Origin: Mimachlamys varia
Taxonomy: Eukaryota; Mollusca; Bivalvia; Pectinida; Pectinidae
Reading direction: 5' to 3'
Length of the DNA: 64,000 nt
NCBI GenBank assembly: GCA_947623455.1
Contig: OX392530.1
Location: forward strand, 36,425,405 to 36,489,404
Both the position numbers and the translations under genes were made by a program. Numbering within the stretch: the first letter of the stretch is position 1; every line of letters starts with the position of its first letter. Positions 46,001-57,801 of the stretch are shown here, one piece after another. Below the pieces are notes generated by a model. The model saw nothing but the letters and a program-made list of their open reading frames with translations. It searched no databases and had not been told where the DNA came from.

Positions 46001-49000
46001 GTAACAAAAGTAGCATTGGCTGCTGAATTGTGATAAAGGACAGCAGGCTCGTAGGTCGGTTAATATCCTAGTATCAGTTAATACCATAATAAAGAGTTAC
46101 TGCAATGCTATTTAAATCCTTTCTGTGTGCAAGTTTTTTTAATACGAAACGCCCCATTTTCCTAAAGTGTTCATATATAAATGTTTTGAACGACTCCAAC
46201 AATGTTTTATAAATGTTGTTATGTCTCTGCTTACTTCTATTCGTGTCCACATGCAAGCGAATAAAAGTAAAACTTTCAAAATAAATGCATAAAGTTAATA
46301 AGAAAATAATTACTTTCAGAGCACAACGTTCCCTTCCATCCACTCTGACATCCAGTGACGTCACACAGTCCGGTATCAGGATCACATCCACCCACACGAC
46401 AGTGACATATGCTGTTACATGCAGGTCCGAAATGATTTACCGGACATCCTATTTATAGATACATTGCAACATTTATCTTAAGTATATACTTTATGTTTAA
46501 CGTACATCATATCAACATATGCATTTCGATGAATTATCTTGTAAGATTACCATGCATATATTATGATTATTCGGCATCTCAGATTATCTGATACTATTCA
46601 TTACTGTATATTTCATCTACACGTAGTTTTTGGTCTTAAAATATAAAATTGTAATAAGTTTGTGATGAATATTTACCAAACACTTGAACCTCACACAACT
46701 CCACAACGGTATACACTGTAGAGTAGTACTGGTGAGACTTCGGCCCATTATCAGCCGGGCGCTTGTTATAAAATGTGACGTATTGCCCGTTTACATGACA
46801 AGAACGAGACTGGTTGACTGACGGAAGATCCGGGTTCGTCGTGTAGTCATGGTAACATAAATGGCCGTAGTTTTGTATATTATCCGCCGAAGTCACATTG
46901 GAAACATACAGATAAAAACCGGAAAGTCGAAATGGATCTGAAATAGTTTTGATAATCATTGTTTTCTTATCGAAAATGTAAATTATCATTTAAATAAAAA
47001 ATATATAAATAAAAAATGTCAAGCAACTAGTTACATTTTCATAATTCATAAAAATTGATATTTCCATTCCCTGTTCTGAATTGAAAAGTACAAAGCGAAC
47101 AAATCATTTTTTAAGCGATCTTAATTTGAATAAATCATTTCGCCCGCCACCACCAACCACCCACCCCCATTACAATAAAAATAAACAGGATTTACCTAAA
47201 CGCTATTTGTTAATTGTGAATAATATGTATATGACATACATGTACTACCGGGTTAATCGATTCCTATTACAAGTTTTCATAATGATTATTACTCACACAG
47301 CTGTCTGTATATTATATCTATAGTTTTTATCCTTGATATTTGTGCTAGTTCAACTATCCACCATGCCTCGCGTGATCCTGTCGGATTAGTAGAACTACAG
47401 CTTCCCCCTCCGTTGGGTTCCACGTCTGTCCCTATTATACCGTCTACTGCTTTGTCAGGAACCCATCCACTTTCAGTTGAGCTTTGAAAGGTATCCCTTC
47501 CTAATGCCAGGTTGTCTATGAAGCGAAAAGAAATCACGCATTATACATGTGTATTTAAATCCTTTTTTTCAAGTTAGTAATTTTCAATTGCTAGAAGTTT
47601 TCTCGAGCTAGTTTTTATTTTTAAAAAAATTCATGCTCCAGTGGGATAACTATTCGATGGCATCCATTGCATAGTTCCATCAACATCTTGATACATGCAT
47701 TTAATTTGGGATACATTATGTCAAATGATACAGCAAATGACTGCAGACAACCGTCTTATTCCACGGAAGCAATTTACATGTAAGAATCTTTTGAGTAAAT
47801 CAAACTACGGCGGTTTACTATTACGACGATAGATCGCAGCATGACTTGAGCAGTGTGAAAATGCGTGTATACAACCGCCGATATAAATGAATAAATTTGG
47901 TCGGAGTACATAAAAATAATAATATAAAACAGCACAGTCAATAAAAAAGAAAAATAATGTTGTTCACTGACTATTTTCTAAATTTACCAATTTATCGATG
48001 TTGATTTACTGGAACTATATCATTTCAGCAACAACCGTTATCGTAGTTACAATCGTAGCTTCCCGCTTTGAGCGTATACGATTTGAACATTATTAATAAT
48101 GTATACTGAAGGATTGACTCTCATTTTGATTAGTGTACCCGCCATTAGCATCGAAAGAATTTACTATGTTGGGCGTAAATGAGGTTCAATTTTAAAACAG
48201 ATATCAGTGATATTGACAGAGCATCAGTGCAAATTATTGATCAAGTGTAACAATGTTTTTTTCGCAATTATAAAGGTCCAGAAAAAAAATGGTGTCAAAA
48301 TACGGTGGTAAAATTTAGGACATGTATAGCAATACTTTCTACCTTAATCGTATTATAGAACCTGATATATCACGCAAATATCTTAGAAAACGAACATACA
48401 TGTGTTGGTTGATGGGATTTCTTACATCACAGAGGGACGACACAGTTTAGAGTTACCATGAAAGGTAAGCTCACTGAAACTGGGGCTAAACTTTCAGTAT
48501 GATAATAATAACTTTCCTTTCTGCATTTTGTATATATTTTACGTAAATATCGTTAACTGCAAGAACCACAAATCTCTTTGAGAATACGTATTTAATCTTA
48601 AGATTTAAACATTATTATAGCATTACTTCTTCATGAAATATACTGATTTCAATTTGTCATGTCAAACCTAGTTAACATAGTATAACATGTAGTCGCCAAT
48701 TCATTTATCAAACAAAATTTGATTTTTTTTTTTACTCTGGCACATCGTGTAAAAACACATCGGATTCATTGTGGTGTTTTGTAATAGATATTAGAATGTA
48801 AATTATTACCAAGGGGGTCCTAACACATGTCACTGATATGATATGCACATTTCTTATCTAGAATTCAGGATAGGTCTCTGAGCATGTTTGTCTGTAATGC
48901 ACTGTAATGCACGAATGGCAATCTTACATTTGACAGTTTCATCAATCTGAAATTGAATAATTGTGATATAAAACCCAATTTGTTTACATTAAAAGTATGT

Positions 49001-50473
49001 GTAAGGTGAAATGGTGATGTCGAGTAAGAAAAATGTTTTGTACGATTGTATACGAGAGCAAACGTCAAACAAAGTTATACTTTTAGTTACAAGGCGAGGT
49101 ATAGATGTGCTGCTAGAAATGTGGTCAATTATACTCCGAAATAATGTTTAAAAATGAACTATTATTCAAATAGAAAATAATTATCCAGCATTTAGCGTGT
49201 TTAAAAATCAAATGATTTCGTAGAAATCAGACTGGTCTTGCTTCCTTATTTATTGTTTAACGGTATGTGGCATTTATTCAGACATGGATGTGCGAAAATG
49301 TTTGTACTCAATGGAAAATTTACATACTAATTTTCTAACGCAATGATCATTATGTATAAGTCTTCAGGGTCATCTAAATAGGTTAAGTATGCCGAATTAT
49401 GACACAACAGAAAATAACAATGTATGGCACAAAAATAGTCATATGATATACCAAAATGTTTGGGCTCACATGAAATGTCTTAATATATTTAACCCATAAG
49501 CTGGATATGATGAGAAATTCCTATATAACGTGACTTGGATGCAGCATGGGATAATTCTAAGTTAAATAATATATGAAACAAGAAAAAAAAACAATGCCGT
49601 TTTACTCGCAAATGTCTATAGCACACAATAGGGACATTTGTTTGACTCGGTATGGGTCTTTCAAAGCGTACACTTTGATTCTGTTATGACCTTGAAATGC
49701 AAATGGCGGTTGTGAATTACATTACACAAAAATAGTATAAAGGGAGATATTTCAACCATCAGAAATGCTCCTATTAGAGACTAATATGACATCTGAACAT
49801 AACAAGAACATTGTTTAACCGCTGAATTTAAGAAAAAATTGCAGATTTCATAAAAAAAAGTTCACACTCCACATGTTTAATTTTTTTCTTAAAACCAGTC
49901 TTCTCATTTTGTTCAGAAGTCTTAATAGCACTAAATAGGAACTTTGTTAATATTTGAAGTGAATATGCGTTTGCGTGCTCATATTTGAATTTTTGAAAAT
50001 ATTTGAAAATAATAATAAAAAAAATTATTGAAAAGAACAAAACAAGTTAGTCTTTATCCAGTCAAGCAAATGTCCATGTCGTGTGCTTTAGACACTTGAG
50101 AGTACAACGACATTATTTTGTGCAACATAATTATGTGGTTTATATAAGCCAAGTGTCCTGCCCTGGAACATGCATTTTTTCGCATGTTTAGGCAAAATTA
50201 ACAAACACATTGGCAAATAACATGTCTAAAGCAATACCAATGGTTAGCCATAATACATGTTCAATTTCCCCTAAAAAGTTATTAATAAGCTTGTAAAATA
50301 TATATAGATATGCTTTACAGTGACCCTTAAATCATCAAATTCTAATTATTTATTGAAAGATAATAGTACATGGTATATTACTTACATGAGGAATAGACAC
50401 TCGGGGGAAACAAAGCAATGCACCCTATGACGAAAAGCTGTAGAATCTCATGTTTGCCCCTGCTTGATACCAT
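42920..50473 (-). CDS. gene C: F5/8C plus multi-EGF protein (3' end not found)
   Basis: Seven minus-strand exons in strict phase 1: 50386-50473 signal peptide; 47297-47515 and 46677-46937 F5/8C halves; 46314-46448, 45308-45442, 44425-44558 region (44424-44558) and 42920-43054 EGF modules of 135 nt each. The F5/8C domain has DNLALGRDTFQSS, EAWWIVELAQ, LSGFYLYVSN and VVELCEVQVFG. The EGF modules share the pattern C-x5-FG-x-x-C-x3-CHC, TPGC, then GC-x-x-GWQG-x-x-C. This order is like molluscan proteins usually named multiple-EGF-like-domain (MEGF10-like). No membrane segment, tail or poly-A signal was recognised after the fourth EGF module. Probably an extracellular recognition or scavenger-type protein; ligand unknown. 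Confidence 0.78.
43335..44245 (+). mobile_element. P1 retroelement fragment with a second partial tail
   Basis: 43335-44035 matches the C-terminal RT and 3' tail of 55085-56800 (TTTGCTGACCACGTC, TATACGATAAACGTGA, GATCGATGTCGACTGCTGAC). A second copy of only the tail follows at 44040-44245 (CTTGGATGTAACCTAAATTT to GACGCTACGATATTCTCT). It sits in gene C's intron between EGF modules 3 and 4, opposite strand. All frames are broken. Confidence 0.7.
44424..44558 (-). CDS. gene C EGF module 3
   Basis: A 135-nt phase 1-1 exon (acceptor TTATGCAG, donor G|GTAAGA). CRLGAFGVDC, SHTCHCSTPGC, then VSGCEAGWQGNACYE. Confidence 0.82.
45308..45442 (-). CDS. gene C EGF module 2
   Basis: A 135-nt phase 1-1 exon (acceptor TACTGTAG, donor G|GTAAGA). 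CDIGEFGVDC, SSTCHCSTPGC, then VPGCVAGWQGNACDE. Confidence 0.82.
46314..46448 (-). CDS. gene C EGF module 1
   Basis: A 135-nt phase 1-1 exon (acceptor AAATAG, donor A|GTAATT). CPVNHFGPAC, NSICHCRVGGC, then VTGCQSGWKGTLCSE. The most diverged of the four; its CPV-FG start also resembles the Cys-rich exon of genes A and B. Confidence 0.8.
46677..46937 (-). CDS. gene C exon 3: second half of the F5/8C domain
   Basis: A 261-nt phase 1-1 exon (acceptor TATTTCAG, donor G|GTAAAT). PFRLSGFYLYVSN, CYHDYTTNPDLPSV, CHVNGQYVTFYNKR and VVELCEVQVFG. Same architecture as genes A and B but clearly a different subfamily. Confidence 0.87.
47297..47515 (-). CDS. gene C exon 2: first half of the F5/8C domain
   Basis: A 219-nt phase 1-1 exon (acceptor CTTCATAG, donor T|GTGAGT). 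NLALGRDTFQSSTESGW, PDKAVDGIIG, GGGSCSSTNPTGS, REAWWIVELAQISRIKTIDI, IYRQ. Confidence 0.85.
47516..50385. other. gene C intron 1, no element recognised
   Basis: A 2.9-kb AT-rich intron between the signal-peptide and first F5/8C exons. No motif-bearing frame, no clear transposon. Confidence 0.4.
50386..50473 (-). CDS. gene C exon 1: signal peptide
   Basis: ATG at 50473; 29 codons plus one base, donor T|GTAAGTA. MVSSRGKHEILQLFV, hydrophobic IGCIALF, then SVYSS. Same length and phase as gene D exon 1. Confidence 0.82.
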
Positions 50474-50888
50474 GTTGGCGGGCCGACGAAATATGCGTTG
50501 TTCTTCTCCTGTTCAACCTTAGTCGACACAAAAAGGGTTAAAGGTGAGCAGAGATAAGACAATCTTACGTAATAATTGGAGACGGTACTGAGACTAAAAG
50601 TACATGGACGCACCGTACATTAGCATGTTGACAGCCATAGAACATTGACAACGAGTAAGATATGCATGCATAATATAAAAGTATTAGCCACACGAATGAA
50701 ATATATTTTGTATTGCTGAAGATAATTTTAGATATTCTGTTTATTACATTTGTGTTGCAAAACGTCACATCAAGTTGACAATACTTGGTGAAGATACTTT
50801 TGACACTAGCAAGTCTAGACACTTCGATGGGACAAAATAAAGTCATCTCTGTAAATATTTCGATGAAATGTGAAAACTCGTCACTTAC

Positions 50889-50965
50889 CTCTTCTGATCA
50901 CTGATACTGTTATTCTGTGCAGTAAAATGAGGCTTTCGTGTTGTTAAGCTAACCAGCATTTGAAC
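50889..50965 (-). promoter_or_regulatory. possible non-coding first exon of gene C, with upstream CCAAT box
   Basis: AG|GTAAGTGA at 50884-50890 on the minus strand is a near-perfect donor 400 bp upstream of the ATG, and a possible acceptor (GGTTGAACAG) lies before the coding exon. A minus-strand CCAAT (plus GATTGG at 51015-51020) sits about 60 bp further upstream. Transcription start itself is not visible. Confidence 0.3.
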
Positions 50966-51029
50966 AGAAGGTTAACTGAAAGTTTTCCCCAATCTTGTTT
51001 CAAAGCTGTGTTTTGATTGGTCGAATCAG

Positions 51030-53760
51030 CAAAAGTGATATTTTTCATAAATAATTTTCGATATTTCACCGGTAAAAATGTAATATTAATCACTCCAACT
51101 GGCGCATTGATAATGTTGCCCTACAATTGTTGCGGAAAAAAAATAATAAAACCCATTTTTCTTTTGAAAACCTAGACGGACAGTTTACATTTAATGGTTT
51201 CAAAATGTTAATTTACATCAAATATTTGTGTTATATTGATGGTTCTTATCTGGTTTTCTATTGTCTTACGCACTAGTTTTTTTTTACGCGGAAAAGCATG
51301 ATGGAGCTGTTAACAGCCTCACAGCCGAAAATAGCGGGAAAACTTGAATTCCGTTCAGTAGGCTATAGTGATTATTTTAAAATTGCAAGTGGTAAATATA
51401 TATGGGCACGCTTGATTAATTGGCCGTTTTCCATTTGGCATTATCAGCCGGTACCTGCCAACTGAAATCAGTTCAATGCTTAAATAAATTTCACTTTTTT
51501 CATAGAATACTGACATATTAGATTTAAACGTTTTGAGTAAAAATCGTTGTTTCACTCGACTGTTTCCTATTCTAAATTGTTAAAGTGCTCGTTTCGTGCG
51601 TGTCTTTTGTACAATCCTTTAATCATTTGAGGTATGTGTCAAATGGTCAGTTAAAACAACCAACCTGCAGCCAATATCTGTCAACGGAACCAAGATTTCC
51701 TTGACCTTAAAACAGTGATGGGCCGACGTCTTAATCACACGGCTAACTCAGTCCTCTCCGCTAATTAGGACAACATAATTAGTCAACCAATGGAAGCAGA
51801 TACCAAATAAATTCAATCTGCAATATTATGATTTTTTTTAATATTTGATAATCTATACATATGAATTTGGTATGTAAACATATACATAAAATGGGACATT
51901 TTCTCCACCTATGCAGGCATGCACGCAAGTCAGTAAATCCATAATACCATGCACTTTGTTTCGATTTAGTTCTCAAATATATTCAATAATTGTCAGTAAA
52001 ATATTCATATTACCGCTAAGCCATCAATAGGACTTGACTTGACCCCGTTTTTGTTATCAGTTTTCAATTTGGTCTTCATCCTTTATCGTCATAATGTTTT
52101 ACAGCATTCATTTTAATAAACTTTTCCGTCTGTCAATAACGGATAATATGAGGTTTCATTCAAGCATCTTGCATACTTAATTTATTTGCTACAAAACAGT
52201 CAGTAATGGAGTTAATCTAGAAATCTAAGGGTAAATATTGTTGTTTATATCAATTTACGAACTGACAATATAAACTAAGTAAAAAACTCACTACTGAATA
52301 AAATAGAAAATATTTCTGATGATGTCGGAACATCAAGAATATAACAGTACCTGGAACGAGGAGTGAATCTGATTATCAATACATATACGTTGTGTTTTTG
52401 TTGTATTTACTCATGAATACCATTCTATGTGATACATAGAATATTACACTCGTAACAATTTAATATGCAATTTATTAAGCTCGTTATATAATGTAATATG
52501 TATCTTGTCTGAATGTAATATATTACTGCAACCATTTATCAATCTATCAAAAAATATCTTAGTTCTGGGTATATGTTTTACATTATAGCTCGACTGTAAC
52601 TTCCATTTCATAGGGATTAGAACGTTCATACTACTTTCGTACTTTATCTTCATGTCAGGGTACGTGAGAACTCAAAATTCGCTTAATTGAAGGGATATAA
52701 TAACTCGACAAATAATCACCTGCATATGCGTAAAGTCCAGGGAATTTCCATGGCGTGACCGATCATAATGATATTAAATCATTTTTAACAAACCTCAACG
52801 TAAATAAGCAGCAATGCCTTTTGAATCCTTATATGACACACATCACAATTCCATGGGTATACAACACCTCTGATGATTCAGTCAACACTTAGCTACAGCC
52901 AAACAATTGATATGGATTTCTTTAGAAAATACACAGGTCTTTACCTGATCGTTTATACTTCAGTGTACTTTAAGTGACATGTTTGTTTACTTGCTAACAC
53001 TACATGTAAATCGGAATTGACTGGTTAGACAATGACAGCAGTATAATGGTTCATAGTCACGGAACTTAAAAAGCAACAGGTTTAAATGGGACATAGGTAT
53101 GTAAACAGGAACAAGATAAAATAAATCTTCTCACATAAAGAAATTATGCATAGCCAATTTTGAAATCGAGAATATTTTGCCTAGAGTAGTATTTTAATTG
53201 CTTTTATCGTTGAAATAATTCCCTGCAAATATTTACTGCAGTGGACAATACTAAAGCCACAGAAACACTCTCACTGACAATACACCATTGTATAACATGA
53301 CCACTTCTTCAATGTTTGCATTTAAAAAGTTATCTATGGCGATGTGAGAGTATTACGGTATCCTTGTGCATGTATGATTGGTATGTAACACTATCACACA
53401 TTGGTCCAAATGAGATCATATGGCAAAGATAATTGTCATTGAAATATTTTATGACGGCACCAGGAAGTCAATATAACGAATTACTAGGTACGTATTGAAT
53501 GCTGACCAGGCACAAACCACTCTAAACATGACGGTAACATTCATTATTATACAATGTGTTTTTATTGCTGCTGTCATTTGATGAATCGTTTACACGTGGC
53601 TTTTGTTAAATAGTGATATTGATTTGCGAACCAGGTAATAACAGAAAACCGGTTAATAACAGCACTGATCCCTAACATCCTGGATCCTGTAAATGTTGAG
53701 ACGCACGGTAAGAGCTTGAACTTCTCGTTTGTCATTTTTAATCTTTTCTTGTTATATAAT
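51030..53760. other. intergenic, no feature recognised
   Basis: AT-rich sequence between gene C and the P1 retroelement. Open frames are short and lack motifs. Confidence 0.4.
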
Positions 53761-53764
53761 ACTT

Positions 53765-53838
53765 GTGATATTAACCAGAAGGAAACATGGTGACCTCGGC
53801 TTCTCCTCAGTCAATATGTTTCCTTCTGGTCAATATCA
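53765..53838. repeat. hairpin with 24-bp arms
   Basis: GTGATATTAACCAGAAGGAA (53765 on) pairs with TTCCTTCTGGTCAATATCAC (ending 53838) with one mismatch; the loop is about 26 bp and GC-richer. Possibly a small foldback element or a regulatory stem. Confidence 0.65.
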
Positions 53839-54094
53839 CAGCAAATTAACCAAGTAAAAAGTCCTTAATTGTACGATATTTTACACAGTAATCCAAAACC
53901 GGTATTTATTTTTTTACCAAATGTAACAAGTAGATACATCAAAATGTAAGACAAAATGGGAACTATTAAACGTAATATTTATTTTTATCGTGCATTTTCA
54001 ATGTTGTTGATTGAATTGTTGAAATTAATTTTTTAATCACGAATCCTTAAAAATCATATGATAAAGCAAATACAGACTAAGGTGTTGGGTACTC

Positions 54095-54475
54095 CATGTT
54101 TTAACAGACCTTGCCTGAATAGTATGGTCGCCTTCTTTTCCCATTGAGAAATAATCTGTATCTTTAAGTGATATGAAGGTGGACGTTTTTGAGTATGCTC
54201 ATTAGTGTGTTTACTTGTTGTGATTGACTATGATTACTCAGTTCTCACTTTAAGGACTAATGTTTATTTGGATGTGACCAAGATCTTCATGGCGGATTGT
54301 AGTCGATGAAGCAGAACACGCTTACTCTTCCGGAACACCTGGCCTTATTCTCTTGTACTTTTACAATAGTCTCCATGTAAATATTTCCTTGTTCATACAT
54401 TGCCCCTAGTTAATCAAATTTGCGTTCGGATTATGGTTTTGTTAACGCTTGGGTATTCTCTATATATTTGTGTAT
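54095..54475 (+). mobile_element. P1 retroelement 3' tail
   Basis: CTTTAAGTGATATGAAGGTG, TTATTTGGATGTGACCAAGA, CTTATTCTCTTGTACTTTTA and TTGGGTATTCTCTAT in P1 order. 5' truncated; ends at the same point as other tails. Confidence 0.7.
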
Positions 54476-54643
54476 AATAAGGATGTGTCATTAAGGGTAC
54501 ACAAAGGTAGCTTATCCAATACCACTTCGAACCTTACGATGTGACAACAGCTTCATCTAGGTTACATTATGGAAATATCATAGATTGTAAAAGTAAGACT
54601 ATGGTCATCGTCCACCAAGCAAGCAGTACGTCATGGCGTTACC

Positions 54644-55004
54644 GTGGAAATACTATGTTTTGTCATGTAACGCTAATGTTTCTATATATTTGAATGTTAT
54701 CATAAAGTAAAAAGAGCTTAATATTGCTAATGTATTCACCATTAGCAACATTAACCTCTTTTTCTTAACGATAACATTCAAACATTAAGTTAACTTGATT
54801 TATCAACATGTCACGGACGTACTAATGTACATTTTTTAACCATTGGACAAATAAACAAAAAGACGTCATTATCGTTATGATGTACGAATAAAGTGTTTTA
54901 TTTATAATTTCCTACTAACTCAGATGCATGTTCAAATAAAACAAAAATGGAAGTTCCAACATATAGAAACATTGGTGTCACGTGACAAAACATAGTATTT
55001 CCAC
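54644..55004. repeat. foldback element with an interrupted right arm
   Basis: Left arm 54644-54732 is continuous (GTGGAAATACTATGTTTTGT to GCTTAATATTGCTAATG). Its reverse complement is split: 54740-54783 pairs with the inner half and 54962-55004 with the outer half, with about 178 unpaired bases between. Non-coding; MITE-like. Confidence 0.65.
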
Positions 55005-55084
55005 GAAACTCAATCCACAATTGGCATGTGAATTTCAAGATTCTTATGGACTCGGTGGGATATTACGCCAAACAATGACCTAGA

Positions 55085-56800
55085 CGTGAACATGCTGAAT
55101 TGGATTCACTTTCAGAGTGGGTGAAGTCTATCAGGTACTTTATTCATAAAAGAATAAACGATTTGCGTCACAAAATGAAAACTAAACACCAGTCGATATT
55201 TCTTGACCCCGGTATTCGAGCAACACTCTACGATCTACCTGATAAGTATGTGGTTGTGTCTGCAGACAAAGCATCTAACAACTTGATCATTGTTTTCAAA
55301 CGCTATTACATTCATTGCTTGCAAAACGAACTAGGCCTGCTTGAAAACCTAGGTAAACCTACTTACAAATTGACCGGTTTTTCGAAAGATAAAATACTGT
55401 CGAACCCTGCTTCTGTATTATAATCTTTCCAAGTACCGGTTCATGAGCAAGACGCTGACCTACCTTGTCTTTATTGGATACCGAAACTACAAAAGGATCC
55501 TTATAAGCAACGTTTTATCGCCGGCTCTGCTAATTGCTCGACCTAACCATTATCAAACATGCTTACCACCATTCTTAGTACCATAAAATCAGGGCTTCAG
55601 TCTTATTGTGACACTGTTTACTCCAGAAGTGGAATTAATTGGATGTGGATTTTAAAAAACTTCAAAGATATTTTTATCAATCTTGAACACCCCCTTCAGA
55701 AAAATGTCTTTTCGGTCAAAACATTTGATTTTTCCAACCTGTACACTACCGTATATCATACAAAATTGAAGGAACGTCTTTGATCTCTTGTTATGATAGC
55801 TTTCTTTTCCAAGAAAGGCGGACGACGATACAAATATTTGGTAGTTAGCTATCTTGGAGCATACTTTGAAGAAATATACTGAAGAAGATACAGTAACGAT
55901 AATTGAATTCCTGGTCGACAGTATTTTTTCAGAAGAATGTTGGCATTCCTATGGGAACAAACTGTGCCCCACTCTTAGCTGACTTGTTTTTGTTTTCATA
56001 CGAGGCTGAATTTGTGGAAGAGCTAATCAGGACAGGTAACGAAAACCTTGCCAAATCTTTTAATTTCACTTTCAGATTTATCGACGATGTGTTGTATATA
56101 AACACAAGAAGTTTGCTGACCACGTCCTTCGTATATACCCTCTGAACTTGAAATAAAGGACACAACCGACTTTCTACATCAGCTGCTTACCTCGATCTCT
56201 ACTTAAACTACAACCAACATGGACAGCTTACTACAAAGTTATACGATAAACGTAATGATTTCGATTTTCCGATCGTGAACTTTCCATTTCTTGATAGTAA
56301 CATCCCTGCTTCTCCAACCTATGGTGTTTACATGTCGCAGTTGATTCGATATTCTAGGGCTTGCTCTAAATATCGGGATTTTCGTGATCGATGTCGACTG
56401 CTGACAAACAAACTAACAACACAAGGATTCGAGAGATGCAGGTTGATCAAAACTATAAGCAAGTTTTATGGTCCCAATCTTTGCCTCATTGAGAAATATT
56501 GTTTATCTTCAAATGATATGAAGATGGACGTTTTTGCGTATGCTCATTAGTGTGTTTACTTGTGATTGACAATGATACTCGGTTCTCATTTTGAGAACTT
56601 GATGTACACTTGGATGTGACAATGATTTACATGGCGAGTGTCAGCAATGACGCTCACTCTTCCGGAACACCTGGTCTTATTCTCCTGTACTTTTACAAGA
56701 GTCTCTATGTAAATCTTTCCTTTGTTCCTATTTTGCCCCTGGTTTAATCGATTTTGAGTTTTGATTATGATTTTGTTAACGCTTCTGTATTCTCTTATTT
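55085..56800 (+). pseudogene. degenerate reverse-transcriptase retroelement (family P1, tentatively Penelope-like)
   Basis: Longest P1 copy. Recognisable in order: DLPDKYVVVSADKASNNLII (55220-55280), KTFDFSNLYTTVYH (about 55720), GIPMGTNCAPLLADLFLFSY (55936-56005), FRFIDDVLYIN with the FIDD catalytic box (about 56073), and NFPFLDSNIPASPTYGVYMS then QLIRYSRACSKY (56275-56370). Frames change between 55783 and 55903, there are stops after SVL at 55421 and at 55783, and part of the region after the FIDD box is out of frame. A 3' tail of about 250 bp follows. The RT type resembles Penelope-like or telomerase-related RTs common in aquatic invertebrates; a GIY-YIG domain was not found attached. Confidence 0.75.
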
Positions 56801-57685
56801 ATTTTGATAAACTGTGTACCTGGAACCTTCAATTTTGTACAAAGTTAACACGACGTCCATCGTCAGGATGAAAAAATCGAAACCTCCGCCTAACAGATGT
56901 GGAATCGACACCTCTCCATTTAAAGTGTGCTACATCAACGTTCATGTAAAAATATCGAGTTTGTGGACCTACCTTGAACTAATCCATGCACTTTGGAGTG
57001 ACTATGGTGATTATGATTGCCTGCCATATTGATAACGGTTTAAGTGGCAGTAACTAGACGTTTACGCTAATGAACAAGTCGAATATCTATGTATTGACGA
57101 AATCATCAGTTATGAACCCTTCCAGTGTCTCTCAGACGAAAAGTAAGACTTCATATGGTAAAATAGTGACACTGAACAGCATAGCAAAGTTTTGATTTGT
57201 TTTTTATTTGTTTTAGTAATGTTTTGACCCGTCTGACATCGGTCAGCTGTACAATAATCGCAAAACATTCAAATTAATAGTAAAACACCTAGAACCTGAG
57301 TGTAAACCTAGAAAGTATCAAATGATATGACAGATACTAGATTGACAAACTAGTTATTAATCTACACGTGTCGTTTTTTTTTTAATTATCATTTGCATTA
57401 TAACGTTTCACACTATGTGGCACGATACATCACACAATCGAGTTACTTGAGAAACTAGTCTGACGTATTTAATACTTATATGCAAAGTAGTCATATAATT
57501 GTTGCTAATGTTGTTACCCTGATTTTATATATCCTTCATTATAAGAGCTAACATAAGAGCGTTTACACAACAAAAATATGACGGCCAATCATAACTTTTA
57601 AAAGTCGATATACAGTGGAATGATATGTATGTATACTGTATATAGAAATGTTTGAAATCAGTGGCCAAATGCACAACTTAATTCT
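56801..57685. other. spacer and sulfotransferase 3' UTR
   Basis: No gene recognised. A minus-strand AATAAA (plus TTTATT near 57203-57208) could end the sulfotransferase transcript, giving a 3' UTR of about 480 nt. Confidence 0.3.
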
Positions 57686-57801
57686 TCACTCGTAGACAAA
57701 CTCAATATCGACTCCCATGTCAATCATCTTTTCTTTGTAAACCGCATCAAACAATTGGTTTTGTTCCATGGTGAACATATTTTTCCACTCTCCAACAACT
57801 C
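57686..57801 (-). CDS. sulfotransferase exon 5 (C-terminus)
   Basis: Acceptor GATCCAG; reads VVGEWKNMFTMEQNQLFDAV, ending IEFVYE and TGA at 57686-57688. Contains the conserved G-x-W-K of the PAPS-binding C-terminal motif. Confidence 0.85.
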
